Below, piece by piece: positions 22,439 to 32,100 of a stretch of 39,391 bases of DNA. Numbering within the stretch: position 1 is the stretch's first letter; the number at the start of each line of letters is the position of its first letter. The notes beneath the pieces are model-generated. The model did no database searches. It had not been told where the DNA came from and worked only from the letters and a program-made list of their open reading frames with translations. The stretch is taken from contig CADCGB010000021.1 of NCBI GenBank assembly GCA_902800815.1, positions 1 to 39,391 of the forward strand, given 5' to 3'. The translations under genes were made by a program, and so were the position numbers. Source of the DNA: Fibrobacter succinogenes (GTDB taxonomy: Bacteria; Fibrobacterota; Fibrobacteria; Fibrobacterales; Fibrobacteraceae).

Positions 22439-23389
22439 TTGGAACATTATTCCATATCAGATAACCTGAAGCGAATGATTTCAGGTGAAAACGAAGCGGT
22501 TTTCCGGTTACTGGAGAGCCGTTTTTGCGTTGAAATACAAACAAGGCTTCCTGGGCTCACTATTGTCGAGGGCAAAAAAGCCGATACCCAGGGCTTGTTT
22601 GCCGTGCTTGACCAACTCAAGAAGGTGGCAAAGCAAGGCGATATCCTCACCACAGCCGAAGTGGAGCGCCTCCTAGGCGGCCCCCAACCCCAGAACGTGA
22701 ACGAACTGGAAGGCATTCCGACCGAGCCCATCATCCGTAACCGGTTTGGCGTCGCGATTGCGCCCAAGACACGCTCGCAGGTCGAACTGGTGAAGGCGGT
22801 CGCGAAAAACGACGTCATATTCGCGAAGGGGCCCGCCGGTACCGGCAAGACTTTCCTCGCCGTGGCCCTCGCTGTCGCAAGCCTCGAGAACCGCGAAGCC
22901 GAACGCATCTGCCTGGTCCGCCCGGCAGTCGAGGCGGGCGAAACCCTCGGCTTTTTGCCCGGCGACCTCAAGGAAAAGATAGCCCCCTACCTCCGCCCCA
23001 TCCAGGACAGCCTCTCCGAACTCCTGCCGGCAGAAAAACTCCGCCGCTACGAGGAAACGGGCGCCATAGAGGTGGCCCCGCTCGCCTACATGCGCGGGCG
23101 CACGCTCAAGCGTGCCTTCATTATCCTCGACGAGGCGCAGAACACGACCGTCGCGCAGATGAAGATGTTCCTCACGCGCCTCGGGCCGCACAGCAAGGCA
23201 ATCATAACGGGCGATACCTCGCAGGTCGACCTCGCGAAGGGCGAAGAGTCCGGCCTCAAGCACGCCATGCGCATACTTTCGGGCATACACGGGATCGCGC
23301 AGATTACCTTTGGCGCGACCGACGTGCTGCGTCACCCGCTCGTGAAAGACATTCTCCTCGCCTACGAACAAAAGGAAAAGAGAAAATGA
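22439..23389 (+). CDS. phoH: PhoH-like ATPase
   Basis: 316 residues, a P-loop ATPase of the PhoH/YbeZ family linked to RNA metabolism and ribosome maturation. Walker A is GPAGTGKT at 131-138; FIILDEAQN holds Walker B, and GDTSQVDL follows. The N-terminal part (about 1-75) resembles the family's KH-like region. The only start that keeps that whole region is TTG at 22439; the first ATG (22475) would cut off 12 residues, including the start of the KH-like part. The stop overlaps the next gene's start in ATGA, so it is translationally coupled to pgpH. The same pair is adjacent in many Firmicutes, usually with ybeY, which is not seen here. Confidence 0.92.
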   Translation: MEHYSISDNLKRMISGENEAVFRLLESRFCVEIQTRLPGLTIVEGKKADTQGLFAVLDQLKKVAKQGDILTTAEVERLLGGPQPQNVNELEGIPTEPIIRNRFGVAIAPKTRSQVELVKAVAKNDVIFAKGPAGTGKTFLAVALAVASLENREAERICLVRPAVEAGETLGFLPGDLKEKIAPYLRPIQDSLSELLPAEKLRRYEETGAIEVAPLAYMRGRTLKRAFIILDEAQNTTVAQMKMFLTRLGPHSKAIITGDTSQVDLAKGEESGLKHAMRILSGIHGIAQITFGATDVLRHPLVKDILLAYEQKEKRK

Positions 23390-25671
23390 AAAAGAAACAG
23401 AAAAGGTTACACCTCGTTATCGGGTGGGTGCTCATAACGGCGCTCGCCATCTTCCTTTTCCCCGACAAGAACATCGCCCTGCAGGCAGAACACCCGCACC
23501 TGGGCCAGTTGAGCACGCGCACCATCGTGTCTACGCTCAAGTTCGACATTCCTAAGTCCAAGCAGGAGATCGAAGCCGAGCGCCAGCGCGCCGAAGAGAA
23601 GGTGAGCGCTATCTTCGGGTACAACACCGACGAGACGAACCGCATCAGCGAAGACCTCAAGCAATACCTGCAGAAACTCGCCCAGTACGGCTACCTGCAG
23701 GCACAGATTAGCGCGAACGGGGCAAACAGCGAGAACAGCGACTCCCTGCAGCGCAAGGTGCAGCAGGCAAGCCGCATCTACGAGACCTTGAAGCAGCGCA
23801 TATCCGTCACGGCAATCCGCCCGCTCAGCCAGAACTCTAAGGCGCGCGACTCGCTCCTCGCGATATTCAACCGCATGCTCGAGAAGGGCGTATCCAACAC
23901 GCTCATCGCAAAGACCGAAACCGAAGTGCAGCTGTTCAGCAACAACTACAACCTGCAGAACACGAAGGCGCTCATCTACAACAAGCCCACAGTATCGCTC
24001 ATCAAGGATAGCGAAGAGAACACGCTCGAAGTGAGCGAAATCCAGCCCATCCAGCGCCGCATCGAAGAGGCATTCAGCCAGCTGCAGCGCGCATTCCCCA
24101 CCGAGCAGGGCCTGCAGAGCGCATTCTACGAAATCCTCTACGTGTTCACGCTCCCCAACGTGTTCTACCTCGAAAAGGAGACACTCGCCCGCAAGCAGGA
24201 GGCCCGTAACAAGGTCACCCTCATCAAGGGTATGGTCCCGCGCGGCGTCGAAATCGTAGCACAGGGTACACCCGTGACCAAGGAAATCCTCGAAAAGCTC
24301 GAGGCCTTCCAGCAGGCTCAGCAGAAAGAAGAAAATGCACGCACGCTCACCGCCCCCTACGGCCAGATGCTCGTGTTCTTCATCATCATTACCGTGCTGT
24401 TCTGCTTCTTCGCGTTCTCTACGGCCACCAAGTCGCTGCGCACCCCACGCCAGCTCTGGAGCCTTATGGCGCTCATCGCCCTCCAGCTCGCAGTATTCTG
24501 GCTCATGCACAACTTCTCGGGCAGTCTCAACAAACTCGAGATGATGCCGCTCCCCGAGGGCATCGACCTCATGTGGGTGTACCCGTTCGCGCTCACGCCC
24601 GTCATTGCGATGGTGCTCTACGAACAGCGCGTAGGTATCGCCTTCAGCGCATTCTCGTCCATCATCTTCGGTATCCTGAACGGCTACGACCTCGCCGCGA
24701 TGGTCGCCGTGTTCTGCGTGCTATCTATCCTCACCTCCCCGCTCATGCGCATCCGCTACCGCATCCAGTTCATCTGGTCCATCCTCGCGGGCATCGTGGG
24801 GCTTGCAGGCGCCATCTGCGTCATGTTCCTGCTGCGTAACCGCATGGGAGTCATTCCCTTCTACCAGACGCTTATCGCTGGCTCCGTGAACATCATGATC
24901 TGCACGGCGATTGCCTCCGTGTTCTTTATCCACCTTATCGAGCGCATCTTCGGCATCACGACCGTCCTTACGCTCATGGAAATGTCCGACTTCAACCGCC
25001 CGGCGCTCAAGCGCATCTCCGAACTTGCCCCGGGTACGTTCCACCACAGCATCCAGGTGTCCAACCTCGCCGAGAAGGTCGCCGACAGTATCGGCGCGGA
25101 TTCCCTGCTGGTACGCGTCATGGCGCTCTACCACGATATAGGCAAGACGACACGCCCCGAGTACTTTACCGAGAACCAGAAGCAGGGGATCAACCCGCAC
25201 GACGACAACAGGCCGGAATACTCCGCCTCTATCATCGTCAGTCACGTCGAGAACGGCGCGATGCTCGCGAAGGAATACAAGCTGCCCGATATCGTTACCG
25301 CAGGTATCCGCGAGCACCACGGCACCACGCTCATACAGTACTTCTACTACAAGGCTGTCGAACAGGCCAAGGCCGAAGGCAAGACCGTCGACGAGGCCAA
25401 GTTCCGCTACAACGGGCCCAAGCCGCAGACCAAGGAGACGGCAATCCTCATGCTCGCCGACATCATCGAGGCGACAAGCCGCTCCATGACCGACCAGAGC
25501 CCCGAGGCCATTGCCGACATGATCCACAAGACCATCCACGGCAGGTTCGATGAAGGGCAGTTCAGCGAGTGCGACCTTTCCATCAGGGAACTCTTCAAGC
25601 TCGAGAAGGAATTTCTGCATAGCCTAGACGGCACGTTCCACACCCGCGTCAAGTACCCCGGCCAGAAATAA
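23386..25671 (+). CDS. pgpH: PgpH-type 7TM-HD c-di-AMP phosphodiesterase
   Basis: 761 residues. TM helix 1 is at about 8-25; residues about 26-320 are an extracytoplasmic, helix-rich 7TMR-HDED sensor domain; about 325-530 holds seven TM segments ([18 protein letters not shown] and following); and the HD phosphohydrolase domain is about 545-720, with [14 protein letters not shown], then H583-D584 in LYHDIGK, HVENGAM and REHHGTT giving further metal ligands. The order matches Listeria PgpH, which degrades c-di-AMP. Whether this organism makes c-di-AMP cannot be judged here, as no diadenylate cyclase is in the window. Translationally coupled to phoH. Confidence 0.92.
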   Translation: MKKKQKRLHLVIGWVLITALAIFLFPDKNIALQAEHPHLGQLSTRTIVSTLKFDIPKSKQEIEAERQRAEEKVSAIFGYNTDETNRISEDLKQYLQKLAQYGYLQAQISANGANSENSDSLQRKVQQASRIYETLKQRISVTAIRPLSQNSKARDSLLAIFNRMLEKGVSNTLIAKTETEVQLFSNNYNLQNTKALIYNKPTVSLIKDSEENTLEVSEIQPIQRRIEEAFSQLQRAFPTEQGLQSAFYEILYVFTLPNVFYLEKETLARKQEARNKVTLIKGMVPRGVEIVAQGTPVTKEILEKLEAFQQAQQKEENARTLTAPYGQMLVFFIIITVLFCFFAFSTATKSLRTPRQLWSLMALIALQLAVFWLMHNFSGSLNKLEMMPLPEGIDLMWVYPFALTPVIAMVLYEQRVGIAFSAFSSIIFGILNGYDLAAMVAVFCVLSILTSPLMRIRYRIQFIWSILAGIVGLAGAICVMFLLRNRMGVIPFYQTLIAGSVNIMICTAIASVFFIHLIERIFGITTVLTLMEMSDFNRPALKRISELAPGTFHHSIQVSNLAEKVADSIGADSLLVRVMALYHDIGKTTRPEYFTENQKQGINPHDDNRPEYSASIIVSHVENGAMLAKEYKLPDIVTAGIREHHGTTLIQYFYYKAVEQAKAEGKTVDEAKFRYNGPKPQTKETAILMLADIIEATSRSMTDQSPEAIADMIHKTIHGRFDEGQFSECDLSIRELFKLEKEFLHSLDGTFHTRVKYPGQK

Positions 25672-25722
25672 CACGGGGTGCCCGTAAAATCGATTATTTT
25701 TCAAAAAATAAGCGGTTTTCAC

Positions 25723-25753
25723 TTGACAGAACACTAAAAGGTTTATATATTTG
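25723..25753 (+). promoter_or_regulatory. tRNA-Asp promoter: TTGACA, 17 bases, TATATTTG
   Basis: TTGACA at 25723-25728, a 17-base spacer, then TATATTTG at 25746-25753. This joins a perfect E. coli-type -35 to a perfect TAnnTTTG -7 box. An AT-rich tract upstream (25687-25711) could act as an UP element. It is the strongest promoter-like sequence I found in the window. Confidence 0.8.
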
Positions 25754-25785
25754 GCACGTTGATTGAGAAATCAGTCAAACCACCT

Positions 25786-25861
25786 GGGGTGGTAGCTCAA
25801 TTTTGGTTAGAGCACCGGCCTGTCACGCCGGAGGTTGCGAGTTCAAGCCTCGTCTATCCCG
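25786..25861 (+). tRNA. tRNA-Asp (anticodon GTC)
   Basis: A 76-base cloverleaf. The acceptor stem GGGGTGG pairs with CTATCCC (two G-T wobbles), D stem GCTC/GAGC, anticodon stem CCGGC/GCCGG with loop CTGTCAC (anticodon GTC), a 5-base variable region, and T stem GCGAG/CTCGT with loop TTCAAGC. The discriminator is G at 25861, as expected for tRNA-Asp. CCA is not encoded (CGA follows), so a nucleotidyltransferase must add it. A strong promoter lies upstream and a terminator begins 6 bases after the gene. Confidence 0.97.
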
Positions 25862-25866
25862 CGATA

Positions 25867-25898
25867 AAACCCTCTCGAAAGAGAGGGTTTTTCGTTTT
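25867..25898 (+). terminator. Rho-independent terminator after tRNA-Asp
   Basis: AAACCCTCTC (25867-25876) and GAGAGGGTTT (25881-25890) form a 10-bp stem with a GAAA tetraloop, followed by TTCGTTTTT. Confidence 0.92.
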
Positions 25899-26062
25899 TA
25901 TCCCCCACTTTCATAATCTCCCCCACACATATTCCAACGCTATGCGATCCGTACATGCTCTGCATATTGATATGCAACTGCGGCAAACACAATTGCGAGC
26001 ACGTTCCAACTACACTCGAGCACAACAAGGTATTTCCAATATACTAGTTCTCCAGATACAGA

Positions 26063-26087
26063 AAACCCGCGCCATAAGCGCGGGTTT
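26063..26087 (-). terminator. Terminator of the tandem-repeat gene
   Basis: AAACCCGCGC (26063-26072) and GCGCGGGTTT (26078-26087) form a 10-bp stem with a 5-base loop. On the minus strand it is followed by TTTTCTG, 25 bases after the stop of the giant gene. It lies at the end of a convergent gap and could also work on the plus strand. Confidence 0.8.
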
Positions 26088-26111
26088 AAAGTTTGCATTA
26101 CTGCCTAAGGA

Positions 26112-29100
26112 CTACCTTTTCTTCTTTTTCTTTTTGTCCTTTTTGCCCTTCTTGTCGTCCTTGGCGGGCTTTTCTTCTTCCTTCGGTTCCTCGGCCTTCG
26201 GGGCGGGCTTCTTCTCGCCACCACGCAGGTCCTTCATCTTGAAGGTCACGTTGATTTCGGCGGTTTCGACCTTCGAGTAGACTCCACCCGGGTCCTTCAC
26301 CTTGAAGGTGAATTCATCGAGGCCGGAGAATCCCTTGTTCGGCGTGTAGGTGAAGCTACCGTCGCGTTCGTTCAGGTCAATCTTACCATTGCGCGGGCGC
26401 TGCACCAGCTGGGCCGATACGGGCTTTTCGCCATCCGGGTCGAGTACGCCGGCGAACAGGCCTTCGGAAGCGGGCACCTTGAGCACTTCGCCTTCCTGGG
26501 TCATGTACGTCTGGGACTTTGCAACCGGCGGGTCGTTCACCGCAATCACCGTGAAGGTGGCAGTCTTCGAAGCCTTCGCGCCTTCGGGGTCAGTGACCGT
26601 GAAGGTAATGCGTTCCGGCTTGCCGTTCCAGTTCTCGTGCGGCTGGGAGACGGTAATCGTCCTCTTGAACTTGTCGTGCTTCACGTCAAGGAACTTGTTG
26701 CCAGTCCAGCTCCACTTGAGCTCTTCAGGCCTGTGGTCCTTGTCACGGGCATACTGGTCGGTCTTAATCACGGCGAGCACACCATGGTTGTCGTCTTCCT
26801 TGATGGTGTAGTCAGGCATGTCACGCATCACCGGAGCGGCGTTCACGTGCTTCACGACGAACTTCACCACTGTCTTGTCCATGCCACCGGACGGGTCCTG
26901 AGCCATGAACACGAGCGTTTCTTCGCCGAACCAATCCTGCTTCTTGGGCTTCACCACGGCTTCGCGGCCACCAGAAATCATCACATCGAGCATCTTGGCA
27001 CCTGTCACCTTCCACTTGATCTCGTGCGGCTTGTGGTCGGGGTCGCTCACGTACTGGTCAAGCTTGATGGGCTTAAAGGACTTGCCTTCGAGCGTTTCCT
27101 GGCCCGGAATTTCCTTCACGACCGGCGGGTCGTTCACCGGCTTCACAGTGTACTTCACGTTCACGGAGGCCTTCTCGCCCGACGGGTCGAACACGTTCAC
27201 CGTCACGGTTTCGGTACCGTACCAGTACTTGTTCGGGGTTTCGCAGGTCAGCACGCCCTTGTCACTAATATTAAAGATAAGTTCGTGTTTCGTCGGGGCG
27301 GCTTCGGGTTCAGCGGCCTTACCCTTCTTGCCCTTCTTGGCAGGGGCTTCCTTTGCACCCGGCTTGTCGTTATCGAGCGTCCACTTGAGTTCATCAAGCT
27401 TGTTATCCGGGTCGTTCACCACCTTGCTGAAGTCGAACGGCTGGAACTGCTTCTTTTCTTCGATAACGAACGGCTGCACCGGCTTGAGGGTCGGCGGGTC
27501 ATTCACCGGGGTCACCTCGAAGGTAGCGGTCTTGGATGCAGATGCACCGGACGGGTCCTTCACGGTGAACGTGAGGGTTTCCTTACCGAACCAGTTCGGG
27601 TTCGGGGTCACCACCATGGCGCGGCTGCCCTTGATATCGACCTTCAGGTCCTTGTTGCCGGAAACAGACCACTTGAGTTCAGCAGGCTTGTTATCCGGGT
27701 CGGTAGCGGCCTTCGAGAGGTCAATCGGCTCGAACTTTTCCTTTTCCTTGATCTTCTGGCCCGGGATAGCGTGTACGACCGGCGGGTCGTTCACCGGAGT
27801 CACCTCGAAGGTAATCTGCACAGATGCCTTCGCGCCTTCCGGGTCAAACACGTCGACCTTCACCTTCTCGGTACCGCTCCAGAACTTGTCCGGAGTCGTG
27901 ACCACGAGTTCCTTCTTGCTGTTCACGGAGGCCTTCAGGGAGCGGGTAGAGCCCACCTCGAACTTGAGGGCACCAAAGGCATGGTCCGGATCAGACACAA
28001 ACTGCGAGAGCTCGATCGGCTTGAAGTGTTCCTTCTCCTGGATAGACTGGATAGGAATCGGCTTGATTACCGGAGCGTCGTTCACGGATTCCACCGTGAA
28101 GGTTGCGGTCTTCGAGGCCTTGGCCCCTTCCGGGTCGGTGACCGTGAAGGTCACATTGCGTTCGCCATGCCAGTACTGGTCGGCAATCTTGATGCGGGCA
28201 ATGTTCCTGTTGTCGATTTCCACCTGGAAGTCGTCAGCCGGGGCCGGAGCCGGAGCGGCTTCTTCTTCCTTCTCTTCCTTGGCGCCCTTCTTGCCCTTCT
28301 TAGCGGGCTTCTTCTTCTCTTGCTTCTTCGGAGCAGGAGCAGCACCACCAGCCTTGGCGACCGTAGCCGTCCAGGTGAGCTGTTCAGGCTTGTGGTCCGG
28401 GTCCTTCACGAACTTGTTCAGGTCGATTTCCTTGAACTGGCCCTTCTCCTTGATCTTCTGTCCCGGAATGTCCTTCATTTCCGGAGCGTCGTTCACGGAG
28501 GTAATCTCGAAGGTCACCGTCTGCGACGTTTCTGCGCCGTCCGGATCCTTCACGATAAGCACCATCGTCTCGGGTGCGCACCAGAAGTACTTATCCGGAG
28601 CGGAAACCGTGAGGATACGGCTCGAGGAAATTTCGGCCTTGAGTTTCTTGTTACCGGAGATGCTCCAGGAGAGTTCATTCGGCTTGTTATCCGGGTCCTT
28701 CACGTATTCATCAAGCTTGATCTGCTTGAACTGTTCCTTTTCCTTGATCTTCTGGTCAGGAATCTTCTTCGCGAGCGTCGGCGGGTCGTTCACGCGGGTC
28801 ACCTCGAAGGTCATCTTGTGGTTGGCAGAAGCGCCTTCCGGGTCGGTGACCGTGAAGGTGAGCATCTCGCGGCCAGACCACTGCGGGTCGGGCACGGACA
28901 CAATCACGGTGTTATCCTTACGCATGTCGACCTTCAGCTGCTTGTTGCCGGAGACGGTCCACTTGAGGCTAGAAGCCGGGTGGTCCGGGTCATGCGCGAG
29001 GCTTGCGAGGTCAATCGTCTTGAAGCGGCCGCCTTCACGGATGGTTTCACCCTGCGGGGCCTTGTCCGAAATCTTCGGCGGGTCGTTGATGGAACGCACC

Positions 29101-32100
29101 TCGAAGTGAGCGGTCTTCGAGACCTTCGCGCCTTCCGGGTCAGTAGCCGTGAACGTGATGCTTGCAGCACCGTTCCAGTACTTGTTCGGAATCTCGATGG
29201 TCGCAACCTGCTGGGCGTCAATCTTCACCTTGAGCGATTCGCCTGCAGGAGCCTTCTCCTCTTCCTTGCCCTTCTTACCCTTCTTCGGGGCGGCGGCAGC
29301 GCCGGCCTTTGCGGGCTTCACATCGAAGCTCCACTTGAGTTCGGAAGTCTTGTGGTCCGGGTCCTTCACGAGGTCAGCCAGCTTGATGGGCTGGAACTGC
29401 TTTTTCTCGTCAATGGACTGGTCCTTGAGTTCGCGCACGAATTCAGGAGCGTCGTTCACAGATTCCACGGTGAAGGTAACGGTACGGCTGTCGGTTGCAC
29501 CTTCCGGGTCGGTCACAGTGAACTTGACCTTCTCGGAGCCGTGCCAGTTCGGGTTCGGCTGCACAACAGTCACCTTGTGGCTGCCGTCCATCTGCACCTT
29601 GAGTTCCTTGGCACCTTCGATCTTCCACTTGAGCTTGTTCTTCGGGTGGTCGAGGTCTTCCACAAAGTTGTCGAGTTCGATAGGCTTGAACTGGCCCTTT
29701 TCCTTGATGGTCTGGTCAGCGATATCCTTCATCACCGGCACGTCGTTGATGGACTTCACGGTGAAGGTCACCTGAGTCTTGGCGGTAGCGCCTTCCGGGT
29801 CGCTCACGGCGAAGGTAACCTTCTCGGTACCGTTCCACATCTTGTTCGGGGTCTTGATGGTAGCCTTGCCATCCTTGGCAATATCAATCTTCAGTTCCTT
29901 GGTGCCGGTCACTTCAATCTTCAGCTTCTCGAACGGATGGTCCGGGTCCTTGATGATGGAAGCGAGGTCAATCGGAGCGAATTCCTGCTTCTCTTCGATG
30001 GTCTGGTCATCAATCTTGCCGATGGTCGGAGCATCGTTCACGGAGGTCACGGTAAAGAGTGCGGTGCAGGTAGCCTTGCCGCCTTCCGGGTCTTCCACCT
30101 TGAACGTAATCTCTTCAGCACCGTTCCAGTTCTTGTCCGGAATCACGATGCGAGCCATGCGGTTCTCGACCTTCACGGAGAGCTTCGGGGTGTAACCCTT
30201 CGGAGCACCCTTGGCGGCCTTCACGTCGAAGCTCCAGGTGAGCTGTTCGGGCTTGTGGTCCGGATCGCTCACGATGTCAGCGAGGTTGATAATCGCGAAT
30301 TCACGCTTTTCAGGAATGGTCTGGTCCTTGATGGGCTTCGTGAACACCGGCAGGTCGTTCACAGATTCCACGGTGAACTTGACCTTGCGGGAATCAGATG
30401 CGCCTTCCGGGTCAGTAACGGTGAACGTGACCGTCTCTTCGCCATGCCAGAACTTGTTCGGGGCGGTAACGGTCACCACGCGCTTGCTGTCCATCTGGAC
30501 CTTCAAATCCTTGTTGCCAGAGAACGTCCACTTGAGCTTGGAGTTGTCGTGGTCCTCGTCCTTCACGAAGTCGTCGAGGGCGATGGTCTTGAACTGTTCC
30601 TTCTCCTTGATCTTCTGGCTCGGGATATCCTTCATCACCGGCACGTCGTTGATGGACTTCACGGTGAACACGGCGTCGGTCTTGGCAGAGGCGCCTTCCG
30701 GGTCGGTCACGGTGAAGGTCACCTTTTCAGAGCCGTTCCACATCGGGCTCGGCGTCTTGATGGTAGCGACACCGGCCTTGTCGATATCAATCTTCAACTG
30801 CTTGTTGCCGGCAACGGTCCACTTCAGGTCCTTGAAGTCGTGGTCGGCATCGCTTACAAGTTCAGCAAGGTTCACGGAATTGAACTGCTGCTTTTCGTCG
30901 ATCATCTGGTCCGGAATCTTCTTGAGCACCGGCACGTCGTTCACGGAGGTCACGGTGAACACGGCCTTAGACGTAGCCTTGGCGCCTTCCGGGTCCGTCA
31001 CGGTGAAGGTGATTTCTTCGGCACCGTTCCAGAACTTGTTCGGGATAATAATCTTTGCAACCTGCTGGGCATCGATTTCCACATTCAAGCCGGCTTCCTT
31101 CTTCTTGGAACCGGCAGCGGGCTTCACTTCCACGCTCCAGGTCAGTTCGGAGGCCTTGTTATCCATATCGCGCACCATCTCGCCGAGCTTGATGGGCTGG
31201 AACTGTTCCTTTTCCTTGATGGTCTGCGGATTCACCTGCTTTACGAATTCAGGCACGTCGTTCACGGATTCCACCGTGTAGGCCACAGAGCGTTCGTCGG
31301 TAGCGCCTTCCGGGTCGGTCACCTTGATGGTGAGCGTCTCGGAGCCGTTCCACTGCGGGCTCGGCGGAGTAACCTTCATCACGCGGTTGCCATCCACAGA
31401 CACCTTGAGTTCGCGGTTGCCCGTGATGGTCCACTTGAGTTTTTCCTTGGCGTGGTCGAGGTCGTCCACGTACTTGTCGAGTTCAACAGGCTTGAATTCC
31501 TGCTTTTCCTTCACGGTCTGTTCCGGGATATCCTTCATGACCGGCGGGTCGTTGATGGACTTCACGGAAAGCTTCACAGAGGTCTTCGCGACTCCCCCAT
31601 CCGGGTCGGTCGCAGTAAACGTGATAGTCTCGGAACCATTCCAGAGTTCGTTCGGGGTCTTGAACGTGACCTCGCGGGTCTTCTGGTTGATGTTGACCTT
31701 GATATCCTTGTTGCCGGAAACCTCGACCTTCAGCTTGGAGATGTCGTGGTCCGGGTCAGAGAGGTATTCGTCAAGCACGATGGAGGAAAGTTCGCTCTTT
31801 TCCTCGACTTCCTGGTCCGGAATCTTCGTGAACACCGGCTTGTCGTTTATAGAATTAACAGTGAGCGTAACAGCCTGCTTGATGGAAGCACCTTCCGGGT
31901 CAGTGCAGGTGAACGTTGCAATGGCGGTACCGTTCCAGTAGGTATCCGGAATCTCGATGGAGGCCACGCGGCTCTCGTCGATGTTCACGTTGAGTGTGCC
32001 GGACTGCGGTTCCTTGCCCTGGTGCTTCACGTCCACATCCCAGGAGAGTTCAGAATTCTTGTGGTCGGCATCCTTGACGTATTCGTCGAGCTTAATCTTT

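Noticed and set aside
25759..26280. Open frame covering the tRNA-Asp
   Set aside because: It runs through the tRNA, its terminator and the terminator of the next gene; no ribosome binding site or family.
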